Assembly: GCA_025462885.1 (NCBI GenBank)
Contig: JAOAPN010000002.1
Location: 434,001-498,000 of the forward strand
DNA from: Acidobacteriaceae bacterium
GTDB taxonomy: Bacteria; Acidobacteriota; Terriglobia; Terriglobales; Acidobacteriaceae
Direction of reading: 5' to 3'
DNA length: 64,000 nucleotides
Part shown: positions 14,753 to 23,671 of the stretch, piece by piece
Layout: each line of letters opens with the position of its first letter
Numbering within the stretch: position 1 is the stretch's first letter
The notes under the pieces: model-generated
What the model was told of the DNA's origin: nothing
The model's database searches: none
Seen by the model: only the letters and a program-made list of their open reading frames with translations
Program-made: the position numbers and the translations under genes

Positions 14753-14778
14753 CCCATGTCCCAACTTCGGGACATGGG
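14753..14778. repeat. Intra-operon hairpin of the GGGGCACCC family
   Basis: A perfect 10-bp stem (CCCATGTCCC at 14753-14762, GGGACATGGG at 14769-14778) with a six-base loop is followed by GGCACCCGGG. It lies between the iron-sulfur and FAD subunit genes. Related ATGGGGCACCCG or ATGGGGCACGCG endings occur at 15324-15360 and 19776-19822. Confidence 0.6.
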
Positions 14779-14787
14779 GCACCCGGG

Positions 14788-15267
14788 TTAGGGGTTGGAT
14801 TGGGAGGCGGCGGATTGGACGGCTTCGAAGATGCGGGTGTAGCCGGTGCAGCGGCAGAGGTTTCCGGCGAGGCCTTCCTGAATTTGTAACAAAGTTGGTT
14901 GCGGATACTTTTCGAGGAGATGGTGGGTGGCGAGGATCATGCCGGGGGTGCAGATGCCGCACTGGGCTCCGCCTTTTTCCAGGAAACATTGCTGGATAGG
15001 GTGGAGTTTTTGGTCTGGTGCTGCGAGGGGTGCGATGCCTTCGATGGTGGTGATGGTTGCGCCTTCGGCCTGTAGGGCGGGGATGAGGCAGGAGTTGACC
15101 AGTTCTCCGTTGAGCAGGACGGAGCAGGAGCCGCATTCGCCTTCGCCGCAGCCTTCTTTGGCTCCGGTGAGGTGGAGGTCTTCGCGGAGGACGTCGAGGA
15201 GGCGTTTCATCGGTGGGGCTTCGACGGTCTTTTTCTCTTTGTTGATGGTGAAGGTGATCTGGGTCAT
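14788..15267 (-). CDS. Xanthine dehydrogenase-family 2Fe-2S subunit
   Basis: The product is 159 residues, typical for this subunit. The N-terminal plant-ferredoxin-type cluster uses Cys40, Cys45, Cys48 and Cys60 (GCGEGECGSC then NSC). The C-terminal all-helical cluster uses Cys103, Cys106, Cys138 and Cys140 (QCGICTPGM; NLCRCTGY). It carries electrons from the molybdenum centre to the FAD subunit. It lies between the molybdenum and FAD subunit genes. Confidence 0.95.
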   Translation of the reverse strand: MTQITFTINKEKKTVEAPPMKRLLDVLREDLHLTGAKEGCGEGECGSCSVLLNGELVNSCLIPALQAEGATITTIEGIAPLAAPDQKLHPIQQCFLEKGGAQCGICTPGMILATHHLLEKYPQPTLLQIQEGLAGNLCRCTGYTRIFEAVQSAASQSNP

Positions 15268-15309
15268 CGGGGACTCTTCGGAATTACGGCGGGGAAGAGA
15301 GGAAAGCGG

Positions 15310-15361
15310 TCGAGCTTCGCTCGATGCCCACCCATCAGAATCGATGAATGGGGCACCCGGC
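15310..15361. repeat. Intergenic palindromic repeat, GGGGCACCC family
   Basis: CGATGCCCACCCAT (15322-15335) and ATGAATGGGGCACCCGG form an imperfect inverted repeat immediately before the stop of the molybdenum-subunit gene. The same pair of half-sites recurs at 19776-19822. Confidence 0.6.
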
Positions 15362-17734
15362 TCATGATGTCACCACTTCTGGCTCTACGCGGGTGTCGCG
15401 GTCGATGGTTGGGTTGAGATCTTCAGTGCCGGCGTCGGGGGTGCGGGTCATGCGCTCGAAGATGTCTTCGGGGAGTAATGGGATTTCGGTGAAGGCTATG
15501 CCGGTGGCTTCTTCGATGGCGTTGAGGATGGCGGGGGCGGGGCCATCCATGGGGAGCTCGCCGATGCCCTTGGCGCCGAAGGGGCCGTGGATGCTGGGGA
15601 TCTCTTCGAAGGCGACGTGGATGGGCGGGAGGTCGGCGCTGGTGGGCATGATGTAGTTGGTCATCTGGTTGTTGGCCATGTGGCCTTTTTGCCAGACGCA
15701 TTTTTCATACAGGGCGTAGCCGATGCCTTGCGCTACGCCTCCCTCGATCTGGCCCTTGGCTAGGACGGGGTGGAGGACTTTGCCTACTTCCTGGAGGGCG
15801 TAGAAGTCGGTGCAGGTGGCGGAGTAGGTGGTGGTGTCGACGGCGACTTCGGCGACGTAGACGGCCCAGGCGTAGGCGGGGTAGGCTTCGCCGCGGTAGT
15901 TCTCGTCGTCCCAGAAGATGTCGCCGGGGGATTGGTAGCGGGCTTCGACTACGAGGGTACCGTGCTGGGCGAGGTAGGCGAGGGCGGCGGTGCGGAAGTC
16001 TGCGGGACTGTAGCTGGGGGGCAGGCCGTCCGAGTTGGTCAGTATGACGCAGAGCTTTTGAGCGGCGGTCTCTACCAGCTTGCCGACGATCATGGCGGTG
16101 CGGCTGGCGACGGTGGGGCCGGAGTTGGGGACGCGGGCGGTGTCGGGCTGGGCGATGAGGATGTCTTCGTAGGGCAGGTGGAGGGTTTCGGCGGCGACCT
16201 GGCAGAGGATGGTGTTGGTGCCCTGACCGAACTCGGTGGAGGCGACGAGGATCTGGGGGCGGCCTTCGGGAGTGAGCTCGATTTTTACGAGGGAGTTGAG
16301 GCGGCGCTCGCCGGAGCCGGTGAAGCCTGCTCCGTGGAAGAAGGTGGCGAAGCCGATGCCGCGCTTGATGGCTGAGGTAGGGTTGGTGCGGGCGAACTCG
16401 GCGCGTTTGGCGTGGTAGTTGGACTCTGCTAGGGCGCGGGTGAGGAGGTGCTGCATATCGACGGTGTCGGTGATGACCTGGCCGGTGGCGGTGCGGCCGC
16501 CCAGGGCGAGGAGGTTGCGGCGGCGCAGCTCTTCGGGGGAGAGGCCGACGACTTTGGCGATCTTGTCCATGTGGCGCTCGGTGGCGAAGATGGACTGGGG
16601 CGCGCCGAAGCCGCGGAAGGCTCCGTGGGGCGGGAGGTTGGTGGCCATGGCCTTGGCGCGGATGCGGAGGGCGGGCCAGTGGTAAGGGCCGGCGGCGTGG
16701 ATGGTTCCGCGGGAGAGGACGACGGGGGTGAGGGTGACGTAGGCTCCGCCATCGAGGGCGAACTCGATCTCGCCGCCGAGGATCTTGCCTTCTTTGCTGA
16801 CGGCGGTGCGGTGGCGGCTGCGGCTGGGGTGGCGCTTGGTGGTGCTGGCCATGTCTTCGGCGCGGTCGTAACAGATCTTGACGGGGTGGCCGGACTTCAT
16901 GGCGAGCAGCGCGGCGTGCGAGCCGATGACGCTGGGGAAGTCTTCCTTGCCGCCGAAGGCTCCGCCGGTCTCGGTCTGGATGACGCGGCACTTCTCTTCG
17001 GGGAGGTTGAAGACGAGTTCGAGTGCGTGGACAAGGTAGTAGGGACACTGCATGGCGCCGCGGACGGTGACGGACTTGACGATGCCGTCGAAGGTGACGC
17101 ATTCGGCGATGACGCCGTTGTTCTCGATGTAGAGCTGCTCCTGCGCGCCGGTGTGGTATTCGCCTTCGATGATGTGGTCGGCGGTGGCGAAGATGTGGTC
17201 GAGGTCGGCGGCGGCGCCGGACTCCATGAGGTAGGTCTTGAAGGTGTTCTTTGCGGTGGCGTGGTGGTGGTCGGCGGCGGCCGGTTCCCAGATGGTGGGG
17301 GCGTCGGGGGCTTCGGACTCTTCGATGGTGAAGACGCCGGGGAGCTCCTCGTAGGTGATGGTAACGGCAGCGACGGCGGCGGGGAGGAGGGCGCGGTCGG
17401 GGTGCGCGAGGAGAAGGATCGGCTCGTTGGGATGGTTGACGAACTCAGAGGCGAGACAGAGATGGTCTTTGGTGAGGTGGACGATGGTGTTCTCGCCGGG
17501 GATGTCGGCGGCGGTGACGATGGTGAACTCGTGCCAGGGGATGGCGGGATCGAACTGGATCGAGGTGATGCGGCCGCGGGCGATGGTGCTGCGGACGGTG
17601 GCTCCGAACCACATGCCGGGGAGGTGGAGGTCGTCGACGTAGCGGGCCTGGCCGAGAACTTTGGCTGTCCCCTCTTTGCGGATGGGGGAGGTGCCTACGG
17701 TGCTGAGAGATGCGGGTTGGGTGGGATCGGGCAT
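15362..17734 (-). CDS. Xanthine dehydrogenase-family molybdopterin-binding subunit
   Basis: The product is about 790 residues from ATG 17734; a GTG at 17761 is also possible. The fold order is a/b hammerhead domain (RYVDDLHLPGMWFGATVRST), then two molybdenum-binding domains. Landmarks are TETGGAFGGKED, the Mo-pterin loop GAFRGFGAPQ, STEFGQGTNTI, and the catalytic glutamate in GAKGIGELPMDGP. Together with the two downstream subunits and XdhC/MocA this is best read as a xanthine dehydrogenase, which fits the purine-degradation operon at 40.7-48.6 kb. The family also includes CO and aldehyde dehydrogenases, so the substrate is an inference. I do not see the CO dehydrogenase CSFR loop. Confidence 0.88.
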   Translation of the reverse strand: MPDPTQPASLSTVGTSPIRKEGTAKVLGQARYVDDLHLPGMWFGATVRSTIARGRITSIQFDPAIPWHEFTIVTAADIPGENTIVHLTKDHLCLASEFVNHPNEPILLLAHPDRALLPAAVAAVTITYEELPGVFTIEESEAPDAPTIWEPAAADHHHATAKNTFKTYLMESGAAADLDHIFATADHIIEGEYHTGAQEQLYIENNGVIAECVTFDGIVKSVTVRGAMQCPYYLVHALELVFNLPEEKCRVIQTETGGAFGGKEDFPSVIGSHAALLAMKSGHPVKICYDRAEDMASTTKRHPSRSRHRTAVSKEGKILGGEIEFALDGGAYVTLTPVVLSRGTIHAAGPYHWPALRIRAKAMATNLPPHGAFRGFGAPQSIFATERHMDKIAKVVGLSPEELRRRNLLALGGRTATGQVITDTVDMQHLLTRALAESNYHAKRAEFARTNPTSAIKRGIGFATFFHGAGFTGSGERRLNSLVKIELTPEGRPQILVASTEFGQGTNTILCQVAAETLHLPYEDILIAQPDTARVPNSGPTVASRTAMIVGKLVETAAQKLCVILTNSDGLPPSYSPADFRTAALAYLAQHGTLVVEARYQSPGDIFWDDENYRGEAYPAYAWAVYVAEVAVDTTTYSATCTDFYALQEVGKVLHPVLAKGQIEGGVAQGIGYALYEKCVWQKGHMANNQMTNYIMPTSADLPPIHVAFEEIPSIHGPFGAKGIGELPMDGPAPAILNAIEEATGIAFTEIPLLPEDIFERMTRTPDAGTEDLNPTIDRDTRVEPEVVTS

Positions 17735-17818
17735 GGTTGATGTCGGCGGCGATGCGGTCACGGATATCCGACAAGGATAGAACGGAACGGGGGTGGCGTC
17801 GATACGTGAGTTGGTGCG

Positions 17819-18739
17819 TCAGGCGTCGAGGGTTTTGGGGCAGGTTTCTGTGGACGGCACGGCGAGCTTTGGCGAGGTTTTGCGGTTGAGAAGGTAGAGG
17901 CCGAGAATCACGATCGCGACGCCGAGGTAGGCGGTTGGAGTGATGGATTCGTGAGCGATGGCTCCCCAGAAGAGTCCCCAGATCGGGAGGAGGTAGGTGA
18001 CGGCGACGACGCGGGTGGAGGAGATGCGGTCGAGGAGACTGTAATAGAGGAGATAGGCGAGGCCGCTTCCGAAGACTCCGAGGACGATTCCGGCGAGGAC
18101 GGAGCTGCGCAAGATGACTGCGGGGTGAGGGCCGAGCAGGGCTACCGGGATAATCATGAGGCAGGCGAGGCTGAGCTGGGTGGTGGCGAGGCCGATGGGA
18201 TCGAGGCCGACGAGCTTGGTCTTGGCAAGGATGGTGGCGATAGCGTATCCGCAACTGGCGAGGGCGATGAACATGATTCCGATGAGGTAGGACCGGACGG
18301 AGGTTCCGGGCGAGGCGGCTCCGTGGGAGTAGACGACGAGAATGACGCCGAAGAAGCCGAGCAGGACTCCGGGGATGGTACTGGATTCGGCTTTCTGGCG
18401 AAGGAAGGTGAGGCTCAGGAGCAGCGTCCAGATTGGGGTGGTGGCGTTGAAGATGGCGGCGATGCTGCTGGGGACGATGCGTTCGCCGATGGCGAAGAAG
18501 ACGAAGGGGATCGCGTTGTTGAAGAGGGCGACGAGCAGCAGCCAGACGATGAGGCGGCGGGGAGGGAGGGAGCGTCGGCGGACCAGCAGGACGGTCCAGA
18601 GGAAGGCCGAGCCGCAGGCGGTGCGGATGAGCGCGACCCAGGGCGGGGGGAAGCTTTGGACGGTGAGGCTGATGAGGAGGAACGAGGCTCCCCAGATGGC
18701 GGAGAGGAGGAGGAGTTCCAGGGTGTCGCGGAGTTTCAT
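17819..18739 (-). CDS. EamA/DMT-family transporter
   Basis: The product is 306 residues with about ten hydrophobic helices in two EamA repeats. Repeat 1 begins LLLLSAIWGASFLLISLTVQ. Repeat 2 spans about 150-280 and ends YLGVAIVILGLYLLNR. These inner-membrane proteins export or exchange small metabolites, often amino acids or nucleotide-related compounds; the substrate cannot be read from sequence. The divergent LysR gene 104 bp away is the likely regulator. Confidence 0.88.
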   Translation of the reverse strand: MKLRDTLELLLLSAIWGASFLLISLTVQSFPPPWVALIRTACGSAFLWTVLLVRRRSLPPRRLIVWLLLVALFNNAIPFVFFAIGERIVPSSIAAIFNATTPIWTLLLSLTFLRQKAESSTIPGVLLGFFGVILVVYSHGAASPGTSVRSYLIGIMFIALASCGYAIATILAKTKLVGLDPIGLATTQLSLACLMIIPVALLGPHPAVILRSSVLAGIVLGVFGSGLAYLLYYSLLDRISSTRVVAVTYLLPIWGLFWGAIAHESITPTAYLGVAIVILGLYLLNRKTSPKLAVPSTETCPKTLDA

Positions 18740-18809
18740 GCTGGCCGCCTTCGTACAGGGATGACTCAGAGTGACATCTGCGAAGCATCGCGTCCAACGA
18801 TTTATTTTG

Positions 18810-18828
18810 ATTCAATGCATCGAAGAAT
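18810..18828 (+). promoter_or_regulatory. LysR-type operator (ATTC-N11-GAAT)
   Basis: ATTC (18810-18813) and GAAT (18825-18828) are an exact inverted pair around 11 bases, the T-N11-A architecture of LysR regulators. It sits in the 104-bp gap between divergent transporter and LysR genes, 14 bp before the LysR start. This fits autorepression plus control of the transporter. Confidence 0.55.
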
Positions 18829-18842
18829 GCGATAGTTGGTAC

Positions 18843-19751
18843 ATGCTGGATCTTCGGGAACTCAGAGCTTTTCGTGCAGTGGCAGCGGAGAAGAATTTCA
18901 CGCGTGCTGCAAACCTCCTGCACTATGCACAGTCGAGTGTAACGGCGCAGATTCATGGATTGGAAGAGGAGTTAGGGGTTCCGCTGTTCGACCGGCTGGG
19001 GCGACGGGTGGAGTTGACGCTGGCGGGGCGGCGGTTGCTGACGTACGCGGACCGGCTGCTGGACCTGGCGGATGAGGCGAAGCGAGCGGTGCAGAACGAT
19101 GGACATCCGGCGGGAACGCTGACGGTGGGGGCGCCGGAGACCTTGCTGGCGTACCGGTTGCCGGAGCTGTTGAAGCAGTTTCAGTCGCGCTATCCGGCGA
19201 TCCATCTTTCGCTGACGGCGAGCGAGAGCTGTGCGCTGGGGCCGGGAGGCGTCATTCTGGCTCCGAACGTCGATATTGCGTTTACGCTCGATGTGCCGCT
19301 GCGGGCGGGGAACCTGGTCTCTGAATGCCTGCTGCCTGAGCCGATTGTGCTGGCAGTCTCGCCGCAGCATCCGCTGGCCGGAAAGAAGAAGGCGAAGGCG
19401 GAGGCGATCGGACAGGAGCAGGTCCTGGTGACGGATCGAGCTTGCAGTTACCGGGCGCTGTTTGAGCGGGCGATGATGGCGGAGGGGGTGCCGGTGGGGG
19501 CTTCGCTGGAGTTTCTAAGTGTGGAGGCGATCAAGCAGTGTGCCCTGGCGACGATGGGGATTGCGGTGCTGCCGGAGGTGGTGATCGCGAATGAATTGAA
19601 GCGGGGAAGTTTGGTGGCGGTGGATTGGCCAAGGAAGCCGCTGCTGGTTTATACGCAGATGTTTCGGCATCAGGATAAGTGGATGTCGCCGGTGATGAGC
19701 GCGTTCTGGAATCTGACGAGTTCGCTGTTGCAATCACGAGTTTTGGAGTGA
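18843..19751 (+). CDS. LysR-family transcriptional regulator
   Basis: The product is 302 residues from ATG 18843. The upstream extension to 18771 lacks family similarity and would cover the operator. The N-terminal winged HTH is classic: MLDLRELRAFRAVAAEKNFT, SSVTAQIHGLEEELG, LFDRLGRRVELT. A substrate-binding domain follows from about residue 90 (GTLTVGAPETLLAYRLPELL). It probably senses a metabolite and controls the divergent DMT transporter. Confidence 0.93.
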   Translation: MLDLRELRAFRAVAAEKNFTRAANLLHYAQSSVTAQIHGLEEELGVPLFDRLGRRVELTLAGRRLLTYADRLLDLADEAKRAVQNDGHPAGTLTVGAPETLLAYRLPELLKQFQSRYPAIHLSLTASESCALGPGGVILAPNVDIAFTLDVPLRAGNLVSECLLPEPIVLAVSPQHPLAGKKKAKAEAIGQEQVLVTDRACSYRALFERAMMAEGVPVGASLEFLSVEAIKQCALATMGIAVLPEVVIANELKRGSLVAVDWPRKPLLVYTQMFRHQDKWMSPVMSAFWNLTSSLLQSRVLE

Positions 19752-19775
19752 GGATGGGAGAGCAGACGTGCAGCG

Positions 19776-19822
19776 CACGATGCCCACCCATGCGATGAGG
19801 CTGCATGAATGGGGCACGCGGT
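19776..19822. repeat. Intergenic palindromic repeat, GGGGCACCC family
   Basis: CGATGCCCACCCATG and ATGAATGGGGCACGCG form an imperfect inverted repeat in the gap between converging genes, like 15310-15361. Confidence 0.55.
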
Positions 19823-19839
19823 ATCTGATATTCAGCTAT

Positions 19840-21510
19840 TTATTTACTGGTTTTCTTTGTGGCTTTGGGTGGGGACTTCTTTTTAGTTGGGGTGGTGGCG
19901 CCGAGCAGTTGGATGAGTTTGGTTCCGATGGGTGAGCCGAGGCCGGTGCAGGGGTCCCAGCCGGGGCCGGCGGAGAAGGCTCCGTTGTTGCCGCAGGTGA
20001 TGTCGCGGAAGGCGGTCTTTGCTTTGGCGGTGTAGATCTGGGTGTTGATGAAGCCGGCGGACTTTTTGTTCTGGGCGTTGCTGACAGCGATGAGGCCGGC
20101 CCAGAGAGGAGCGACTGCGCTGGTGCCGCCGATGACCATGCTTTTGCCGTCGACGCGAACGATGTAGCCGGTGGCGGGGTCGGCGTCGCCGGCTACGTCG
20201 GGGACGCCGCGGCCTCCGGTGGTTTGGGTGGGTTTGGGGACGTTGGCGGTGGACTGCCAGGTGGGTTTAGCGAAGACGTTGCTGACGCCTCCGCCGGTGG
20301 CGCCTTCGTTGTTGGCGATCTCGTTCCAGACGACCTCGGAGGTGATGGTGGAGCCGGTGCCGATGAGGGTGGTTCCTCCGCAGGCGAGGATACGGGGGCT
20401 GGAGGAGGGGAAGTCGACGTTGTTGCCGGTGGCTCCGTCGGTGGAGCCGTTGTCGCCGGAGGCCGCGGTGATGGTGACGCCGAGGGCTGCGGCGGCCTGG
20501 CAGGCGGTGTCGAGTGCGGTCATGGCCTGCTGGGTCCAACTGGACTCGGGGCCTCCCCAACTGATGGAGATGACGCTGGGTTTGTTGGTGGTGTCGTGGA
20601 TGGCGGTGGAGATGGCGTCGATGAAGCCCTGGTCGGTGTTGGGAGCGAAATAGACGGCGATCTTTGCACCGGGCGCGACGGCGGCGGAGACCTCGATATC
20701 GAGCATGACTTCGCCATCCGCTCCATCGGCTGTGCTGGGGCTGTTTTTGCCGCCGTCGACGGAGACGGCTACGACGGTGGGAGCTTTCTGGCCGAGGGTT
20801 TTGAAGTAGGCGGTGATGTCGGCGGTGCGGAAGCCGCCGCCGAGTTCGATGATGCCGATGGTCTGGCCGGTGGCTGAGACTCCCTGGGGGAACTGGTAGA
20901 GCTGCGCGATCTGGACGGGGGTGTAGGAGGTGTTGGCTGCCCCGGCGTGGGGGATGAATTTCTGGGCTTCGGCGATGGTTTGGGCTGGGCCGAAGACGCG
21001 AAAATGCGGCACCGCCTGGGGACGGTTGTCGAGGCCAAGGACGGCTTCTACGACTCCGCTGAGCTCTGCCGGGATTTGGATTGCGCCCTCGCGGGTGCGA
21101 TAGGTAACGCCCCCGGCGGTTTGCTGGGTGAGGGTGATGCCGAAGGCTTTCTGCATGGCGGCTGCAGTTCCGGTAAGTTGCAGAATGCACTGTTCGGGGC
21201 GTGCTGCAGTGGGAGTGGGGGTGAGGCCGAACTCCTTGGCGAAGGCCTGGACGAGTTTGACGGCGGCTGGATCGGCGCAGTGGGACTGACGGAACTGGGC
21301 GCGGGTGAGACGGACCTTGCCGATGCAGTTCGCCGCGGTGAGGGGTTTCTTGCGCCGGACCATGACGGAGACGGTGATCTTTGCCGAGGCTGAGAGGGGC
21401 TTCTGGGCGCCGGGTTGAAGCTCAGCCGGGGTGAAAGGCGGCTTTTCGCTGCCGGACAAGGCGATGCGGCTCTGGGTGGAGAAACGAGGCGTGGCTTTCT
21501 TCGGAGGCAT
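19840..21510 (-). CDS. S53-family serine-carboxyl peptidase (kumamolisin-like)
   Basis: The product is 556 residues. ATG 21510 has AGGAG upstream. The pro-kumamolisin activation domain covers about 35-175. In the catalytic domain, the Glu and Asp are in GEVMLDIEV, the oxyanion Asp in AASGDNGSTDG, and the serine in GGTSAVAPLWAGL. The calcium site is near RDITCG and GPGWDPCTGLG. The block SISWGGPESSW is diagnostic of kumamolisins. No conventional signal peptide is seen at the N-terminus (MPPKKATPRF), and the C-terminus is a lysine-rich tail. Such enzymes are acid-active endopeptidases, which fits an acidobacterium. A 16-bp tandem repeat lies in the promoter region. Confidence 0.93.
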   Translation of the reverse strand: MPPKKATPRFSTQSRIALSGSEKPPFTPAELQPGAQKPLSASAKITVSVMVRRKKPLTAANCIGKVRLTRAQFRQSHCADPAAVKLVQAFAKEFGLTPTPTAARPEQCILQLTGTAAAMQKAFGITLTQQTAGGVTYRTREGAIQIPAELSGVVEAVLGLDNRPQAVPHFRVFGPAQTIAEAQKFIPHAGAANTSYTPVQIAQLYQFPQGVSATGQTIGIIELGGGFRTADITAYFKTLGQKAPTVVAVSVDGGKNSPSTADGADGEVMLDIEVSAAVAPGAKIAVYFAPNTDQGFIDAISTAIHDTTNKPSVISISWGGPESSWTQQAMTALDTACQAAAALGVTITAASGDNGSTDGATGNNVDFPSSSPRILACGGTTLIGTGSTITSEVVWNEIANNEGATGGGVSNVFAKPTWQSTANVPKPTQTTGGRGVPDVAGDADPATGYIVRVDGKSMVIGGTSAVAPLWAGLIAVSNAQNKKSAGFINTQIYTAKAKTAFRDITCGNNGAFSAGPGWDPCTGLGSPIGTKLIQLLGATTPTKKKSPPKATKKTSK

Positions 21511-21550
21511 GGGGTTTCTCCTGGGCTTGCGCGTTTTGTATGCTCTGTTT

Positions 21551-21598
21551 CCGACGTGCTGGTTTCCCGACGTGCTGGTTTCCCGACGTGCTGTGTTC
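21551..21598 (+). repeat. 16-bp tandem repeat, three units
   Basis: CCGACGTGCTGGTTTC occurs at 21551-21566 and 21567-21582, then as CCGACGTGCTGTGTTC at 21583-21598. The array lies 41-88 bp upstream of the S53 peptidase start, in its probable promoter, so copy number could alter promoter spacing or regulator binding. Confidence 0.85.
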
Positions 21599-21787
21599 GG
21601 TTGGACGCTGCGGGCACCAGCATAGTTTGATTGCGGTCTGTGGAGAACGCGAGTCGAGGAAATTGTTAGGACTGACTTACGTGTTGGCCGTGGGATAGAC
21701 TGGGTTCCGATTTATTACAGTTGAAAGTCTTTTTTTACAGAGAGAACAGGGCTGTGCTGGAACTGGACTCAGCCGGGAGGCGTGGAC

Positions 21788-22621
21788 GTGGCGGAGAAGA
21801 TTGATGCACACCATCATTTATGGCGGTACAGCGCTGCGGAGTATGGCTGGCTGGACGAGGAGATGAAGGAACTGCGGCGGGACTTTCTGCCTGCGGATCT
21901 GACGGCGGAGATGCGGGGTGCCGGGATCGATGGAACGGTCGTGGTGCAGGCGCGGCAGACGCTGGAGGAGACGCGCTGGCTGTTGGATCTGGCGGAGGTG
22001 GACGATGCGATTCGCGGGGTGGTGGGGTGGGCTCCGATTGCGGGGGAGGAATTTCCCGGGGTGATGGAGGAGTTTGAGAATCGCCCGAAGTTGAAGGGGC
22101 TGCGGCATGTGATCCAGGGGGAAGAGGATGAGAACTATATTCTGCGCGCGGACTTCAACGCGGGCATCTATGCGATGCAGGATAGCGGGCTGGTGTACGA
22201 CCTTCTGATCTATGAGCGGCAGTTGCCGCAGACGATTGAGTTTGTAGATGCGTATCCGGAGCAGATATTTGTGCTGGACCATATCGCGAAGCCGCGCATT
22301 GGGGAGGGCGCGATGGAGCCATGGGCTGCGAATCTGCATGAACTGGCGTTGCGGCAGAATGTCTGGTGCAAGGTGAGTGGATTAGTGACAGAGGCGAATT
22401 GGAAGAGCTGGACTCCGGAGACGCTGCGACCGTATCTGGATGTGGTGGTGGATGCGTTTGGGCCGGAGCGGTTGATGGTTGGATCGGACTGGCCGGTGTG
22501 CCTGGTGGCGTCGGGATACGCGCAGTGGTTCGAAGTGCTGCGGACTTATTTCGCGGAGTACAGCGAGAGCGAGCGGGATGCGATCTTTGGTGGGACTGCG
22601 ATGCAGGTGTATCAGCTCTAA
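21788..22621 (+). CDS. Amidohydrolase-2 family lactonase, L-fucono-1,5-lactonase-like
   Basis: The product is 277 residues. GTG 21788 is preferred because GGGAGG at 21775-21780 is seven bases away; GTG 21782 would be too close. The N-terminal KIDAHHHLWRY gives the H-x-H metal site, EYGWLDEEM follows, and VLDHIAKP, CKVSGL and MVGSDWPVC mark the remaining strands of the TIM barrel. This set is typical of L-fucono/L-rhamnono-lactonases of COG3618. It probably hydrolyses the lactone from sugar oxidation. It is first of three genes ending with FucP; gaps are 19 and 23 bp. Confidence 0.82.
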   Translation: MAEKIDAHHHLWRYSAAEYGWLDEEMKELRRDFLPADLTAEMRGAGIDGTVVVQARQTLEETRWLLDLAEVDDAIRGVVGWAPIAGEEFPGVMEEFENRPKLKGLRHVIQGEEDENYILRADFNAGIYAMQDSGLVYDLLIYERQLPQTIEFVDAYPEQIFVLDHIAKPRIGEGAMEPWAANLHELALRQNVWCKVSGLVTEANWKSWTPETLRPYLDVVVDAFGPERLMVGSDWPVCLVASGYAQWFEVLRTYFAEYSESERDAIFGGTAMQVYQL

Positions 22622-22640
22622 CGAATGCTACGGAGGTCGG

Positions 22641-23648
22641 ATGAAGGCTTTTCGGATGGAGTCGGCAGGCGTTGCAGGCGTGGCGGATGTGGCAGAGGTT
22701 GTTGCCGTGCCGGGCGAGGTGCTGCTGCAGGTGAAGATGGTGGGGATGTGTGGGACCGACCTGAACACCTATCGCGGACGGAATGCGATGGTGACGTTTC
22801 CGCGGGTGCTGGGGCACGAGGTTGCGGCGGTGGTGGTGGAGGGTGGCGGCGATCTGGCAGCGGGGACGGCGGTGACGGTGTCTCCGTATACGAATTGCGG
22901 GATTTGTCCGTCGTGCCGCAGGGGACGGGCTAACGCATGCCAGCATAACGAGACGATGGGGGTGCAGCGCGACGGTGCAATGACAGAGTACATCAGCGTG
23001 CCGCGGGAGAAGCTGCATGTGGCGAACCTGTCGTTGAAGGAGCTGTGCCTGGTGGAGCCACTGACGGTGGGTTTCCACGCGGTGGCGCGGGGCCGCGTCG
23101 CGATGGAGGATACGGTCGCGGTGTTCGGGTGCGGCGCGATTGGGCTGGGTGCGATTGCGGGCTCGGCGTTTCGTGAGGCCGAGACGATTGCCATTGATAT
23201 GGACGATGCGAAGCTGGCGATCGCGCGCAAGGCTGGAGCGAAGCACACCATCAACACGGCGCGGGAGGATCTGCATACGCGGCTTGCGGAGATCACCGGA
23301 GGGCAGGGGCCGGATGTGACGATCGAGGCGATTGGTCTGCCGGTGACATTTCGTGCCGCGGTGGAAGAGGTGGCGTTCACGGGTCGGGTCGTCTACATTG
23401 GATACGCCAAGGAGCCGGTGGCCTATGAGACGCGGCTGTTCGTGCAGAAGGAGCTGGATATTCTGGGCAGCAGGAATGCGCTGCCGGAAGACTTTCGCGA
23501 AGTGATTCACATGCTGGAGGCGGGACGGTTTCCGGTGGACGATGCGGTGAGTGCGATTGTGCCGATAGAAGAGGCCGCTCGGATGCTGGGGGCGTGGAGC
23601 GATGCGCCGGCGAAGTTCACCAAGATCCTGGTGCAGATCAGCGAATAA
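22641..23648 (+). CDS. Zinc-dependent medium-chain dehydrogenase (sugar oxidation)
   Basis: The product is 335 residues from ATG 22641, with CGGAGG upstream. The longer frame from 22479 overlaps the previous gene and is not needed. Catalytic zinc residues are in GMCGTDLNTY and LGHEVAA. The structural zinc motif has four cysteines (CGICPSCRRGRANAC). The NAD-binding loop is VFGCGAIGLGAIAG. It belongs to the sorbitol/threonine dehydrogenase group. In this operon it probably oxidises L-fucose or a later acid intermediate; which step is not certain. Confidence 0.85.
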   Translation: MKAFRMESAGVAGVADVAEVVAVPGEVLLQVKMVGMCGTDLNTYRGRNAMVTFPRVLGHEVAAVVVEGGGDLAAGTAVTVSPYTNCGICPSCRRGRANACQHNETMGVQRDGAMTEYISVPREKLHVANLSLKELCLVEPLTVGFHAVARGRVAMEDTVAVFGCGAIGLGAIAGSAFREAETIAIDMDDAKLAIARKAGAKHTINTAREDLHTRLAEITGGQGPDVTIEAIGLPVTFRAAVEEVAFTGRVVYIGYAKEPVAYETRLFVQKELDILGSRNALPEDFREVIHMLEAGRFPVDDAVSAIVPIEEAARMLGAWSDAPAKFTKILVQISE

Positions 23649-23671
23649 ATTTGTAACGATTGGAGTTGCAC

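Noticed and set aside
16448-17740. 430-residue + strand frame
   Set aside because: Gly/Val/Asp-rich shadow of the xanthine dehydrogenase large subunit.
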